A stretch of 64,000 bases of DNA from positions 20,838 through 84,837 of the forward strand of contig JABFVM010000208.1 of assembly GCA_013362785.1 (NCBI GenBank). Direction: 5' to 3'. The position numbers and the translations under genes are program-made. The stretch is from Streptomyces sp. Lineage in GTDB: Bacteria > Actinomycetota > Actinomycetes > Streptomycetales > Streptomycetaceae. Every line of letters begins with the position of its first letter. Position 1 is the stretch's first letter. This document shows positions 19,801 through 28,809 of this stretch, piece by piece. The notes under the pieces were generated by a model. The model worked only from the letters and a program-made list of their open reading frames with translations, ran no database searches and was not told where the DNA came from.

Positions 19801-20690
19801 CGGGTCAGCGGCAGCTCCAGGTCGTCCGCGACGGCGACGCGGTGCGCCTGGCCTCGCGTACGGTCGCGGACGCGTCCGACCCGAACCCCGCCTGGCTCGT
19901 GCACTCCGAGGCCGCGACCGCCGCGCCCGACCTCGCCGCCCTGGCGGCCCGGACGCTGCTGGACCCGGCCGAGCACCGGCTCGAACCAGCCGACCCCGGC
20001 CTGGTCTCCCGGCGGCTCGCCGAGGTGGGTGTGCCCTCGACCGGCTTCGAATGGAGCGTCGAGAGCCTGTCCGCCGGCCTCGGTGTGCTGCGCGCCCAGG
20101 TCGTCTCGCCCGACACCGGCTCCTGGGCCCCGCTGCTGGACGCGGTGATGTCGATCGCGCCCGCCGCCTTCGCGGGCATCCCCCTGCTCCGTATGGTCGT
20201 GCACGTCGACGAGATCACGGTCGACGGCACACCACCGGAAGCGGCGACGGTCGAGGTCGTACCCGATCCCGGTGCCGCCGATACGGTGCACGCCCTGGTC
20301 ACGGACCGGGACGGCCGCCCCGTGGCGAGCCTGCGCGGTCTGCGGTACCCGGTGGTCGAGCAGCCGGCCGCACCGGACACCGACGAGTCGGGGAGCGAAG
20401 CGGCCGCGGACGCGGTGTCGTTCGAGGGTCTGTCGCCGGACGAGCTGCGGGCCCGGGTGCTCGAAGAGGTGCGCGATCAGATCGCGCAGGAGATGCGACT
20501 CGCACCCACGGCCCTCCATGTCCGCCGCCCGCTGGTGGAGCAGGGGCTCGACTCGGTGATGACGGTGGTGGTCCGCCGCCGGCTGGAGAAGCGCCTCGGC
20601 CGGGACGTGCCCGCCAATATCTTCTGGAAGCTGCCCACCATCAGCGCCATCGTCGATCACCTGACGGAACGCCTCGCTGAACAGCATTAG
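16854..20690 (+). CDS. aviM: AviM-type iterative type I PKS, orsellinic acid synthase
   Basis: This 1278-residue enzyme builds orsellinic acid from one acetyl and three malonyl units. Domains in order: KS (about 25-450; C196 in DTACSAS, H331 in HGTGT, H371 in IGHLEG), AT (about 510-800; S637 in GHSVGE, and the malonyl-type block AFHSPH with H739), a DH/TH-type domain (from about 905; [10 protein letters not shown] with H941), and a C-terminal ACP with S1234 in GLDSVM. No KR and no thioesterase is seen, as expected for a non-reduced product off-loaded by AviN. Size and order fit the OSAS family. Confidence 0.95.
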   Translation: MMNTGNDERNMPVISLDRPADSLPPVAVVGIGCRFPGGVNSPEEFWDLLTAGRNTVGEMPADRWEGYRDFGPRFDAALRKAIRSGSFLDGDIAGFDAEFFGISPREAELMDPQQRLMLEVAWQALEHAGIPPHALAGTDTGVFAGVCTYDYGAGQLEDLPNIDAWTGIGAAVCAVSNRVSHALDLRGPSLSIDTACSASLVALHTAAQSLRLGECTLAVAGGVNLVVSPGQTLALGTAGALAPDGRSKPFAASADGYGRGEGCGVLVLKLLADAERDGDRVLAVLRGSAVNQDGRTNGIMAPCGQAQEHVMRRALTAAGVAADTVDFVEAHGTGTRLGDPMEIGAIGAVYGRDRSDSEPCAVGSVKSNIGHLEGAAGVAGVIKAVLALGQDRIPATLLDGDPNPEIDWDGLDIRLATRALPWPERPHPRRAAVSGFGYGGTVAHVILEQAPTASARPEPESAGALFPVSAASPEALRDRAGALAELVEGGADLASVGHTLAHRQSSLGHRAAVVATDRDELAATLRALATAEPASGLVTGAALPDAGNPVWVFSGHGSQWAGMGRELLESEPVFAEVIDALEPVFKEEIGFSPRQMLLEGEHTEVDCAQTMIFAMQLGLAALWRSQGVVPAAVIGHSVGEIAAAVTAGTLTMADGARLICRRSLLLREAAGRGAMAMVTLPFDEAAERLAGNEAVVAAIASSTTSTVISGDPAEMDKVVDRWTDEGLIVRRVASDVAFHSPHMEPLLDRLRAAAAELSPRAPHTPLYTTALADPRATVTADGAYWAANLRNPVRLAAAITAAAEDGHRAFVELAPHPVVAHSIHETLAERGVEDVFVGTTLRRNRPEVHTFRTNVGAAHCHGVSVDWTALQPAQGTLETLPPYPWQHRSLWRSIAGSRGAERGHDVDSHTLLGTPGGVAGSDLRLWHSTLDDDSRPYPGSHALNGVEIVPAAVLVATFLAAGAEGDEGRALRDMTMTHPVLTAGQRQLQVVRDGDAVRLASRTVADASDPNPAWLVHSEAATAAPDLAALAARTLLDPAEHRLEPADPGLVSRRLAEVGVPSTGFEWSVESLSAGLGVLRAQVVSPDTGSWAPLLDAVMSIAPAAFAGIPLLRMVVHVDEITVDGTPPEAATVEVVPDPGAADTVHALVTDRDGRPVASLRGLRYPVVEQPAAPDTDESGSEAAADAVSFEGLSPDELRARVLEEVRDQIAQEMRLAPTALHVRRPLVEQGLDSVMTVVVRRRLEKRLGRDVPANIFWKLPTISAIVDHLTERLAEQH

Positions 20691-20803
20691 GGAAAACCTG
20701 AAGAACGCGCCACTACGATCGTTGTTGGGCGGAGAAAGCCGATGCCATCTGGAGTTCCCTTGAAACGACCTGATCTGACGGCGTTGACGGCAAGGTGCGG
20801 GAT

Positions 20804-21871
20804 ATGAAGGCACTCATATTGGTGGGTGGGGTTGGTTCGAGGTTGCGGCCTATAACGCATACCTCGGCCAAGCAATTGGTTCCGGTAGCCAACAGGACCG
20901 TTCTCTCCTATGTTCTGGATTCCGTGAAGGAGGCCGGAATAACGGAGGTCGGGATTGTCGTCGGGGCGACCGCGGCGGAGATCCAGGCTTCCGTGGGAGA
21001 CGGTGCGGAGTTCGGCCTGGACGTCACCTACATCCAGCAGGACGCCCCGCGCGGGCTGGCCGACGCCGTGCTCGTGTCCCGTGACTTCCTCGGCGACGAC
21101 GCCTTCGTCATGTACCTGGGCGACAACTACGTCGTGGACGGCATCGTCGACTTCGTCGCGGACTTCCGCCGCGATGAGCCCGCAGCGCAGGTCATGCTCG
21201 CCCGGGTCGCCGACCCGCGCGCGTTCGGCGTGGCCGAGCTGGACGAGAACGGCCGGCTGACCGCGGTGGTGGAGAAGCCCCAGGACCCCAGGAGCGACCT
21301 GGCGATCGTCGGCGTGTACGCCTTCGGCCCGCAGGTGCACGAGGCCGTCGCCGGCATCCGGCCCTCCTGGCGGAACGAGCTGGAGATCACCGACGCGCTG
21401 CAGTGGCTGGTCGACCAGGGGCACGAGGTCGGCTCCACGGTGATCGACCGGTACTGGAAGGACGTCGCGAGCGTCACCGACATCCTGGAGATGAACCGGC
21501 ATCTGCTGGAGTCCCTGGAGACCCGCATCGACGGCGAGGTGGACGAGGCCAGCGAACTGGTGGGCCGAGTCGTGGTGGAGGCGGGAGCGAAGATCTCCGG
21601 CTCCCGCATCGTCGGTCCCGCCGTCATCGGCCCGGACACGGTGGTGCAGGACTCCTACGTCGGCCCCTTCACGTCCATCGAGGGCAACTGCCGGGTCGCG
21701 CTCAGTGAGATCCAGTACTCGATCGTGCTGCGGGGCGCTTCGATCGACGGAGTCGCCCGGGTCGAGGACTCGGTGATCGGCCGGGAGACCGAGGTGAACG
21801 CCGCCCCCCGGACGTCGACCGCGCACCGTCTGGTGCTGGGAGACCACAGCCGGGTCCAGGTCCCGGTGTGA
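20804..21871 (+). CDS. aviD: Glucose-1-phosphate thymidylyltransferase
   Basis: The enzyme makes dTDP-glucose, entry point to the dTDP-deoxysugars. The 355-residue protein starts MKALILVGGVGSRLRPITHTSAKQ, the nucleotide-binding signature, and has GLADAVLVSRDFLGDDAFVMYLGDN and VEKPQDPRSDLAIVGVYAF. The C-terminal third is a left-handed beta-helix as in the long StrD/RmlA type. ATG 20804 is better than GTG 20795 because AAGGTG then has normal spacing. Its stop overlaps the next start by 4 bp. Confidence 0.93.
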   Translation: MKALILVGGVGSRLRPITHTSAKQLVPVANRTVLSYVLDSVKEAGITEVGIVVGATAAEIQASVGDGAEFGLDVTYIQQDAPRGLADAVLVSRDFLGDDAFVMYLGDNYVVDGIVDFVADFRRDEPAAQVMLARVADPRAFGVAELDENGRLTAVVEKPQDPRSDLAIVGVYAFGPQVHEAVAGIRPSWRNELEITDALQWLVDQGHEVGSTVIDRYWKDVASVTDILEMNRHLLESLETRIDGEVDEASELVGRVVVEAGAKISGSRIVGPAVIGPDTVVQDSYVGPFTSIEGNCRVALSEIQYSIVLRGASIDGVARVEDSVIGRETEVNAAPRTSTAHRLVLGDHSRVQVPV

Positions 21872-22956
21872 GCAGGCTTCCAATGGCGGGGGACGCGACG
21901 ATGAAGGCGGCGTACGGGGACGTGCGGGACGACGGCGCGGGCGCGGAACAGGGACTGCACGTCCTGGTCATCGGTGGGGCCGGCTTCATCGGCTCCCACT
22001 ACGTGCGCGAACTGATCCGCGACGGCGGTCCGGCGCGGGTGACCGTGCTGGACAAGCTGACCTACGCCGGGAACCTGGCGAACCTGGAGCCGGTCGCGGG
22101 CCGGTACACCTTCGTCCACGGCGACATCTGCGACGCCCGGCTGCTCGCCGAAGTGGTCCCCGGCCACGATCTGGTGGTCAACTTCGCGGCCGAGTCGCAC
22201 GTCGACCGGTCGATCGCCGACGCGGCCCCGTTCATCCACACCAATGTGCAGGGCGTCCAGACACTCATGCAGGCGTGCGTGGAGGCCGGCACACCCAAGG
22301 TCGTGCAGATCTCCACCGACGAGGTGTACGGCAGCATCGCGACGGGCTCGTGGGACGAGGACGCGCCGATCGCCCCCAACTCGCCCTACGCGGCGTCCAA
22401 GGCGGGCGGCGACATGGTTGCCCTCGCCTACGCCCGCACGCATGGGCTGCCGGTGAGCGTGACGCGGTGCGGCAACAACTACGGGCCCTATCAGTTCCCG
22501 GAGAAGGTCGTTCCGCTGTTCACCACCCGGCTGCTGGACGGGCACGGCATCCCGCTGTACGGGGATGGCGGCAACGTCCGGGACTGGGTGCACGTGTCCG
22601 ACCATGTGCGGGGCATCCGGCTGGTCGCCGAACGCGGCCTGCCGGGGCAGATCTACCACATCGCGGGCTCGGCCGAGCTGACCAATCTGGAACTCACGCG
22701 ACGGCTGCTGCACACCCTGGGCGCCGACTGGGACCGGGTCGAGCGTGTACCCGACCGCAAGGGACACGACCGGCGCTACTCGCTCTCCGACGCCCGGCTC
22801 GGCGCGCTCGGCTACGCGCCCCGCGTGTCGTTCGAGCAGGGCCTCGCCGACACCGTGCGCTGGTACGCCGAGAACCGGGACTGGTGGGAGCCGCTGAACG
22901 AGCGCGCGCTGTCCGCCGGCGCGGCTCTGGCGGGCGCCGGCCGCACCCATGACTAG
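21868..22956 (+). CDS. aviE1: dTDP-glucose 4,6-dehydratase
   Basis: The enzyme converts dTDP-glucose to dTDP-4-keto-6-deoxyglucose. The 362-residue product has VIGGAGFIGSHYVREL, NFAAESHVDRSI, QISTDEVYGSI with the Thr-Asp-Glu catalytic triad, SPYAASKAGGD with the catalytic YxxxK, and CGNNYGPYQFPEK. The first 30 residues before the Rossmann loop are extra, so the GTG at 21868 could be an overestimate, but it overlaps the aviD stop in the usual way. Supplies the olivose and evalose routes. Confidence 0.94.
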   Translation: MSRLPMAGDATMKAAYGDVRDDGAGAEQGLHVLVIGGAGFIGSHYVRELIRDGGPARVTVLDKLTYAGNLANLEPVAGRYTFVHGDICDARLLAEVVPGHDLVVNFAAESHVDRSIADAAPFIHTNVQGVQTLMQACVEAGTPKVVQISTDEVYGSIATGSWDEDAPIAPNSPYAASKAGGDMVALAYARTHGLPVSVTRCGNNYGPYQFPEKVVPLFTTRLLDGHGIPLYGDGGNVRDWVHVSDHVRGIRLVAERGLPGQIYHIAGSAELTNLELTRRLLHTLGADWDRVERVPDRKGHDRRYSLSDARLGALGYAPRVSFEQGLADTVRWYAENRDWWEPLNERALSAGAALAGAGRTHD

Positions 22957-23041
22957 GGGAAACGCGGCCCGCGATATTCCCCTGCACTGACGACATTCCA
23001 TTTCGCGTTGTTTCCCTTCGCGTTATTTTCCAGGAGACTTG

Positions 23042-24070
23042 ATGGCGCACTGTCTGGTGACCGGCGGAGCCGGCTTCATCGGCTCGCATGTGGCGGAGGC
23101 CCTGCTCAGCCGCGGGCACCGGGTATCGGTCCTCGACGATCTCAGCGGCGGCAGCGCCGAACGCGTCCCCGACGGTGCGGAGTTGTTCACCGGCTCGGTG
23201 ACCGATGTGGAGCTGGTCGACAAGCTCTTCGCCGAGCAGCGATTCGACCACGTCTTCCACTTCGCGGCGTTCGCTGCGGAGGCGATCAGCCATTCGGTGA
23301 AGAGCCTCAACTACGGCACCAACGTGATGGGCAGCGTGAACCTGGTCAACGCGGCGCTGCGGACCGGCGTTTCCTTCTTCTGTTTCGCCTCCTCGGTCGC
23401 TGTCTACGGGCACGGCGAGACTCCGATGCGGGAGTCTTCGATCCCGGTGCCGGCCGACAGTTACGGCAATGCGAAACTCACCGTCGAGCGCGAGCTGGAA
23501 ACGACGATGCGGACCCAGGGCCTGCCCTTCACCGCATTCCGTATGCACAACGTGTACGGCGAATGGCAGAACATGCGCGACCCCTATCGCAACGCGGTCG
23601 CCATTTTCTTCAACCAGATCCTGCGCGGTGAGCCGATCTCGGTCTACGGCGACGGCGGTCAGGTCCGCGCCTTCAGCTATGTGAAGGACATCGTGGACGT
23701 CATCGTGCGCGCCCCCGAGAACGAGCAGGCCTGGGGCCGGGCCTTCAACGTCGGCTCGTCCCGCACCAACACGGTGCTGGAGCTGGCCCAGGCCGTACGC
23801 CAGGCGGCCGGAGTCCCCGGTCATCCCATCGCGCACCTGCCCGCCCGGGACGAGGTGATGGTCGCCTACACCGCCACCGACGAGGCCCGCGAGGTCTTCG
23901 GTGACTGGGCGGACACCCCCCTCGCGGACGGGCTGGCCCGGACCGCCGCGTGGGCCGCTTCCGTCGGCCCCGCCGAACTGCGCTCCTCCTTCGAGATCGA
24001 GATCGGCGGAGAGCGCGTCCCGGAGTGGGCGCAGTGCGTGGCCGACCGGCTGAGCACCGCCGACCGGTGA
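23042..24070 (+). CDS. NAD-dependent nucleotide-sugar epimerase (GalE-like)
   Basis: This 342-residue extended SDR has VTGGAGFIGSHVAEALLSRG, the strand FCFASSVAVYGHG, the catalytic segment DSYGNAKLTVE and HNVYGEWQNM. It resembles UDP-glucose/UDP-glucuronate 4-epimerases. GGAG five bases before ATG 23042 fixes the start; TTG 23039 is in frame. It probably sets sugar stereochemistry, for example at C-4 of a hexose or pentose; the substrate is not readable. Confidence 0.82.
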   Translation: MAHCLVTGGAGFIGSHVAEALLSRGHRVSVLDDLSGGSAERVPDGAELFTGSVTDVELVDKLFAEQRFDHVFHFAAFAAEAISHSVKSLNYGTNVMGSVNLVNAALRTGVSFFCFASSVAVYGHGETPMRESSIPVPADSYGNAKLTVERELETTMRTQGLPFTAFRMHNVYGEWQNMRDPYRNAVAIFFNQILRGEPISVYGDGGQVRAFSYVKDIVDVIVRAPENEQAWGRAFNVGSSRTNTVLELAQAVRQAAGVPGHPIAHLPARDEVMVAYTATDEAREVFGDWADTPLADGLARTAAWAASVGPAELRSSFEIEIGGERVPEWAQCVADRLSTADR

Positions 24071-24127
24071 TCCCCGGCCCAGGCCGGTCTCGTTCCGAAG
24101 CGCAGCTGACAGTGGAGGTAGGACCCA

Positions 24128-24835
24128 GTGAACGATCTTGAGATTCGGCGTCGGGTGAGTGAGCTCGAACCGTGGGTGAACGACTTTGTCTACAACGGGG
24201 TCCGGTACGCCACCGCCTCCACGCGTGACTACCTGCTGAGCCATCCGCCGCAGGAGCGCGCCGACGCGTTCTACGCGGCGTTCCCGAAGGCCGAGCGCGT
24301 CCTGGAGCTCGGCGCGCTGGAGGGCGCGGACACGCTGGCGTTGGCGGGGCAGCCGGGCGTGGGGATCCTCGCCCTGGAGGGCCGCGAGGAGAACCTGCGC
24401 CGTGCCGAGTTCGTCATGGAGGTGAACGGGGTCACCAATGTGGAACTCCGGCTCGCCGACGTGGAGTCGATGGACTTCGCCGAACTCGGCCACTTCGACG
24501 CCACGTTGTGTGCCGGGCTCCTCTACCACGTGCAGCGCCCCTGGGAGCTGCTCGCCGACATCGGTTCCGTCTCCGACTGCCTCTACCTCTCCACCCACTA
24601 CTGGGGCAGCTCGGAAGGGCTGACCGACGTGGACGGCTACGCGTTCCACCCGGTGCGCGAGGACCACCCCGAGCCCCAGGCCCGCGGTCTCAGCGTCGAT
24701 GTGCGCTGGCTGGACCGGCCGTCGCTGATGCGCGCTCTGGAGCGGGCGGGCTTCACCGAGATCGAGGTCCTTCAGGAGCGGGTCACGCCGGAGGTCTGCA
24801 ACATCGTCACGGCCTGCCGCAAGGCCGGTGGATGA
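24128..24835 (+). CDS. SAM-dependent methyltransferase
   Basis: The 235-residue class I methyltransferase has motif I VLELGALEGADTLALAG, the acidic residue in ILALEGREENLRRAEFV, and DATLCAGLLYHVQRPWELL. It is one of six non-ribosomal methyltransferases in the cluster and probably acts on a sugar hydroxyl (mannose, fucose or eurekanate). GTG 24128 has GGAGGT eight bases upstream. It is followed at a few bases by the first oxygenase gene. Confidence 0.85.
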   Translation: MNDLEIRRRVSELEPWVNDFVYNGVRYATASTRDYLLSHPPQERADAFYAAFPKAERVLELGALEGADTLALAGQPGVGILALEGREENLRRAEFVMEVNGVTNVELRLADVESMDFAELGHFDATLCAGLLYHVQRPWELLADIGSVSDCLYLSTHYWGSSEGLTDVDGYAFHPVREDHPEPQARGLSVDVRWLDRPSLMRALERAGFTEIEVLQERVTPEVCNIVTACRKAGG

Positions 24836-24839
24836 TTCC

Positions 24840-25511
24840 ATGACCACGGTGACACCCGACCGGACCGCGGCGATCGAGCAGTTCCGGCGGGACGGCTTCG
24901 CGAACGCGGGCCCGGTGCTCGCCCCGGACCTGATCGCCCGTCTCAAGGCGGGCGCCGAACGGCTCATCGCCCGCTTCACCGACGAGGGCCTGCGCTCCGA
25001 CGACTACTGGAACTTCCCCGTCGAGGGCGACGATCGTCCCGTTCTCTACCGCGTGCACAACCTGGAGAAGCAGGACTGGGCCCCGGAACGGGACCTGTTG
25101 CACCGCGCGGAACTGGCGGAGCTCGCCGCCGCGTTCGTGGACGGGCCGGTCGTGCCCACCGCCTACGCACTCGTCCTCAAGGAGCCGTACCGGGCCGCGG
25201 AGGTGCCCTGGCACCGGGACCGCGTCAACGTCGGCCCGCGCACGGTCTGCAATCTGAGCATCTGCCTGGACGAGGCGGGACCGGAGAACGGATGCCTGGT
25301 GGCGGTCCCGGGATCGCATCTGCTCCCCGACGACGCCCAGGTGGCGGAGGTGCGCGGCACCGGACCCGTGGTTCCGGTGCCGTCGCGGCAGGGCGACGTG
25401 ATGGTGCACGACGTCCGGCTCGTCCACGGTTCGGGCCCGAACAGCAACGGCTCATGGCGGCGGACCATCGTCATCGAGTACGCCGACCCGGCCGCACCGC
25501 CGGCGCCCTGA
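24840..25511 (+). CDS. Fe(II)/2-oxoglutarate oxygenase, PhyH/AviO type (copy 1 of 4)
   Basis: Orthosomycin oxygenases of this family close the spiro-orthoester and methylenedioxy rings by oxidative cyclisation. The 223-residue protein has the metal triad H125-x-D127 in VPWHRDRVN and distal H196 in LVHGSGPN, followed by an Arg-containing WRRTIVIEY block for 2-oxoglutarate. It is the shortest of the four copies. ATG 24840 is preceded by GGTGG. Which ring it forms cannot be decided from sequence. Confidence 0.85.
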   Translation: MTTVTPDRTAAIEQFRRDGFANAGPVLAPDLIARLKAGAERLIARFTDEGLRSDDYWNFPVEGDDRPVLYRVHNLEKQDWAPERDLLHRAELAELAAAFVDGPVVPTAYALVLKEPYRAAEVPWHRDRVNVGPRTVCNLSICLDEAGPENGCLVAVPGSHLLPDDAQVAEVRGTGPVVPVPSRQGDVMVHDVRLVHGSGPNSNGSWRRTIVIEYADPAAPPAP

Positions 25512-25568
25512 GCGCTGCGCCGCCGAGCGCCCGGCAACTATCGAACGGCAGGTCAGGGAGTCTTTCGG

Positions 25569-26861
25569 ATGAGGATTATGTTCACCGCCTCGAACTGGGC
25601 GGGACATTACATGTGCATGGTGCCCCTGGCCTGGGCGCTGCGCGGTGCCGGGCACGAGGTCCGGGTGGCGTGCTCGCCGTCGCAGGAACGCGGGGTCGCC
25701 TCGACCGGCCTGATGCCGGTCCCGGTGCTCGACGGGCCGGACATGATGGAGAGCGCCCGGCTGGCGTTCTACGTACAGGCCATGTACACACCGCCGCAGG
25801 CCGGCCCGCGGCCGCTGCCGCTGCACCCGTTCACCGGGCGGCCGATGGAGTCGCTCAACGACTTCGACGCCGGTGAGCTGCGCGACTTCTGGAAGAAGTC
25901 GATCGAAGCGGTGCAGCGCAGCTATGACAACGCGGTGAGCTTCGGCGACCACTGGCGGCCCGACCTCGTGGTGCACGACATCATGGCCGTCGAGGGCGCC
26001 CTGGTCGCCGCGCTGAGGGGCGTACCGAGTGTCTACGCGTCTCCCGGGTTCATCGGGACCGTGGAGACCGAGCCGGGGCTCGACCTGGTCTCGGCGGACC
26101 CGCTGTCGTGCTTCGAGAAGTACGGCGTCGAGTGGGGCCGCGACCGGATCCAGTACGCCGTGGACCCCTCGCCGGATGTGGCCGTGCCGCCGCTGGGCGG
26201 CGCGCTGCGGCTGCCCATGCGCTATGTGCCCTACAACGGCGCACAGGGCGTGGACCCGTGGCAGCTGGGACCGGTCCGGGGCAAACGCGTGTGCATCGTC
26301 TGGGGCAACTCGGCCTCGGGCGTCTTCGGCGCCAACGTGCCGGCGCTGCGCCACGCGGTCGACGCGGCCGTGCAGCAGGGCGCCGAGGTGGTGCTCACGG
26401 CACCGGCGGAACAGGTGGAGGAGCTGGGAACCCTGCCGGCCGGCGTCCGGGTGCTGCGCAACTGCCCGGTGGAACTCATCCTTCCGCACTGCGACCTGCT
26501 GGTTCATCACGGCAGCGCCAACTGCTACATGAACGGCATCGTGGCCGGGATTCCGCAGCTCGCCCTCGCCCTCAACTACGACACGCTGATCTGCGGCCGC
26601 CGTATCGACCCGGCCGGCGCGACGGTGACCCTCTCCGGCCTGGAGGCCACCGCCGAGAAGGTCGAGGAGGCGCTGCGCAAGGCGCTGTTCGACCACCGCT
26701 ACCGCCTGGCGGCGGAGAAGCTGCGGGACGGCGTCGAGCGGGCGCCCTCGCCCGCCGTGGTCGCCGGGCTGCTGACCCGCCTCGCGGCGGAGGGCGGGCT
26801 GACGGCGCAGGACGTCGCCGAGGCCATGGACAACGACACCGAGGCCCGGAGGGTCGCGTGA
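25569..26861 (+). CDS. GT1-family (EryCIII-like) glycosyltransferase
   Basis: The 430-residue GT-B enzyme starts MRIMFTASNWAGHYMCMVPLAWAL, and its C-terminal donor domain has CPVELILPHCDLLVHHGSANCYMNGIVAGIPQLALAL, the HHG...G..P core of natural-product deoxysugar transferases. It may add an olivose to the aromatic acid or to the growing chain, as suggested for AviGT1; this is inference. It opens an unbroken run of overlapping genes to 34261 and beyond. Confidence 0.9.
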   Translation: MRIMFTASNWAGHYMCMVPLAWALRGAGHEVRVACSPSQERGVASTGLMPVPVLDGPDMMESARLAFYVQAMYTPPQAGPRPLPLHPFTGRPMESLNDFDAGELRDFWKKSIEAVQRSYDNAVSFGDHWRPDLVVHDIMAVEGALVAALRGVPSVYASPGFIGTVETEPGLDLVSADPLSCFEKYGVEWGRDRIQYAVDPSPDVAVPPLGGALRLPMRYVPYNGAQGVDPWQLGPVRGKRVCIVWGNSASGVFGANVPALRHAVDAAVQQGAEVVLTAPAEQVEELGTLPAGVRVLRNCPVELILPHCDLLVHHGSANCYMNGIVAGIPQLALALNYDTLICGRRIDPAGATVTLSGLEATAEKVEEALRKALFDHRYRLAAEKLRDGVERAPSPAVVAGLLTRLAAEGGLTAQDVAEAMDNDTEARRVA

Positions 26862-27871
26862 CAATCGGGCTGAAGCAGGGACAGCGGGCCGTGGTCACCG
26901 GGGGAGCCGGCTTCATCGGCTCCCACCTGTGCGAACGGCTCATCGAGCTGGGGCTGTCGGTGACCTGCGTGGACAACCTGTCGACCGGCAGGACCGCGAA
27001 CGTCGAAGCGCTGGCGGACGAGGAGCGGTTCACGCTGCTGCGGGCCGACGTGACCGAGCCGTTCTCCGTCGACGGGCCGGTCCACCACGTCGTCCACCTG
27101 GCGTCGCCGGCGTCCCCCCTGGACTATCTGGCGCGGCCCCTGGAGACGCTGCGGGTCGGCTCGGCCGGCACCGAGAACGCGCTGCGGCTGGCGCTGGAGC
27201 ACGGCGCCCGCTTCGTGGTCGCCTCCACTTCGGAGATCTACGGGGATCCCGCGCAGCACCCGCAGTCCGAGAGCTACTGGGGCAACGTCAACCCGATCGG
27301 TCCGCGTTCGGTGTACGACGAGGCCAAACGGTTCACCGAGGCGTTGACCGCCGCCTACGCGCGCACCCTCGGCGCGGACACCGGCATCGCCCGTCTGTTC
27401 AACTCCTACGGGCCGCGGATGCGCCGCGACGACGGGCGGGTGGTGCCGACCTTCATCGACCAGGCGCTCGCCGGATCGCCGCTCACCATCAACGGGACCG
27501 GTGAGCAGACCCGGTCGCTGTGCTACGTCGAGGACACGGTCCGCGGACTGCTGGCCCTGATGGACTCCTCCTTCCCGGGCCCGGTCAACATCGGCGCGAC
27601 CGGTGAGATGACCGTCCGCGAGATCGCGGAAGCGATCGCCGGACACGCGGGGGTGGAGCTGCGGACCGAGTTCCGCGCGCCCGCCGAGGACGAGCCCGGC
27701 CGGCGCTGCCCCGACATCGAGACCGCCAGGACGAAGCTGGGCTGGAAGCCCGAGGTGCCGCTCGCCGAAGGGCTCAAGCGCACCCTGCTCTGGTGGGAGA
27801 GCGCCTACCCGCAGGACACGGCCCGCGACGGCGTGAATGGTTCCAGCGAGATCAGGAGTGGAGCGGCATGA
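26858..27871 (+). CDS. aviE2: UDP-glucuronate decarboxylase (UDP-xylose synthase)
   Basis: AviE2 makes UDP-xylose from UDP-glucuronate and feeds the pentose part of the chain. The 337-residue SDR has TGGAGFIGSHLCERL, VVHLASPASPLDYLARP, VASTSEIYGDPAQHPQ, ESYWGNVNPIGPRSVYDEAKR and ARLFNSYGPRM, which together are specific for the UXS family and not for GalE. GTG 26858 overlaps the preceding stop by 4 bp. An open frame extends far upstream but lies across the glycosyltransferase and is not coding. Confidence 0.93.
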   Translation: MTIGLKQGQRAVVTGGAGFIGSHLCERLIELGLSVTCVDNLSTGRTANVEALADEERFTLLRADVTEPFSVDGPVHHVVHLASPASPLDYLARPLETLRVGSAGTENALRLALEHGARFVVASTSEIYGDPAQHPQSESYWGNVNPIGPRSVYDEAKRFTEALTAAYARTLGADTGIARLFNSYGPRMRRDDGRVVPTFIDQALAGSPLTINGTGEQTRSLCYVEDTVRGLLALMDSSFPGPVNIGATGEMTVREIAEAIAGHAGVELRTEFRAPAEDEPGRRCPDIETARTKLGWKPEVPLAEGLKRTLLWWESAYPQDTARDGVNGSSEIRSGAA

Positions 27872-28590
27872 CAAGCGAGACACCGGTGGGCAAGGGGGTG
27901 CGCATGCCCAGGAGCGTCGAGGACCTCAACGTGGTCTGGGAATGGGACGACCCCGAGGGAATGCAGGTGCGGCTGGCGGGCTATCAGCCGCGTGACGAGT
28001 ATCTGCGCGACCGTGCCGGGCGCATCGACGACATAGCCGGGGCGCTGTCCCTGGACCCGGGCACCGATCTGTTCGAGATCGGCAGCGGCGAGGGCGTCAT
28101 GGCCCGTGAGCTGGCGCCGAGGGTCAACAGCCTGCTGTGCGCGGACGTCAGCCGGTCCTTCCTGGACAAGGCCCGCGCCACCTGTGAGGGGACACCGAAC
28201 GTCGCCTTCCACCACATCGAGAACGACTATCTGGCCGGACTTGAGGACGCCTCGTTCGACGCCGGGTTCGCGCTCAACGTGTTCATCCACCTGAACGCCT
28301 TCGAGGTCTACCTCTACCTGCGCGAGATCCGGCGGGTGCTGCGGCCCGGCGGCCGATTCCTGTTCAACTACCTCGACTTCGGCGAGGTCACCCGGCCGCA
28401 GTTCCACGAGTACGTCAAGAGCTACCCCGGGGCGCACCCGGTCGCCGTGAAGGGATTCATGTCCTGGCTCGGCACCGACGTGGTCCACAAGCTCGCGGCG
28501 GAGGCCGGACTGACACCGGTACCCGGGTCACTGGACGACCACGGCGGCGTCTGCTTCCTCACCCTGCGCAGGGAACAGGAGTCCGCGTGA
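27868..28590 (+). CDS. SAM-dependent methyltransferase
   Basis: The 240-residue protein has motif I LFEIGSGEGVMARELAP, the acidic strand LLCADVSRSFLDKAR, FDAGFALNVFIHL and post-motif LRPGGRFLFNYLDFG. It is a Methyltransf_11/25-type enzyme, presumably a sugar O-methyltransferase. ATG 27868 overlaps the aviE2 stop and has AGGAGTGGAG upstream. Confidence 0.87.
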   Translation: MTSETPVGKGVRMPRSVEDLNVVWEWDDPEGMQVRLAGYQPRDEYLRDRAGRIDDIAGALSLDPGTDLFEIGSGEGVMARELAPRVNSLLCADVSRSFLDKARATCEGTPNVAFHHIENDYLAGLEDASFDAGFALNVFIHLNAFEVYLYLREIRRVLRPGGRFLFNYLDFGEVTRPQFHEYVKSYPGAHPVAVKGFMSWLGTDVVHKLAAEAGLTPVPGSLDDHGGVCFLTLRREQESA

Positions 28591-28808
28591 GCTACCGCAC
28601 TCCGGGCCGGCAAGGTCCCCAGGCCTCGTCGAACCGCCTGAACACCTGGACGCTGAGCGGGTTCTGGGGCAGCCGGACCGAGCCGGGCGGCCGGGCGGTC
28701 CGGCGCGGGTTCGGCCTGGGCGTCGACTACTTCGGCAGCGCGCACGCCTATGGCGTGGGCGGGGCCGACGCGGGACTGGCCCCGGGACACGCGGAGAGGT
28801 CGGTCTGA
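28587..28808 (+). CDS. Small protein of unknown function, 73 residues
   Basis: I do not recognise it. It is Gly/Arg-rich with an aromatic core (NTWTLSGFWGSRTEPGG, FGLGVDYFGSAHAYG) and no clear membrane segment. Evidence that it is real: GTG 28587 overlaps the preceding stop by 4 bp, its stop is one base before the next ATG, and 67 of 73 codons end in G or C as in the neighbours. No ribosome site can be told apart from coding sequence. It may be a small accessory protein or a remnant. Confidence 0.55.
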   Translation: MSYRTPGRQGPQASSNRLNTWTLSGFWGSRTEPGGRAVRRGFGLGVDYFGSAHAYGVGGADAGLAPGHAERSV

Positions 28809-28809
28809 G

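Noticed and set aside
18846..20813. Long antisense open frame opposite aviM
   Set aside because: It covers the AT, DH and ACP regions of the PKS on the other strand; composition is Arg/Gly/Val-rich without domains.
26108..26857. Open frame continuing upstream of the UDP-xylose synthase
   Set aside because: It overlaps the glycosyltransferase gene in another frame and has Arg/Gly/Pro-rich composition. The GTG at 26858 has the family-like start.
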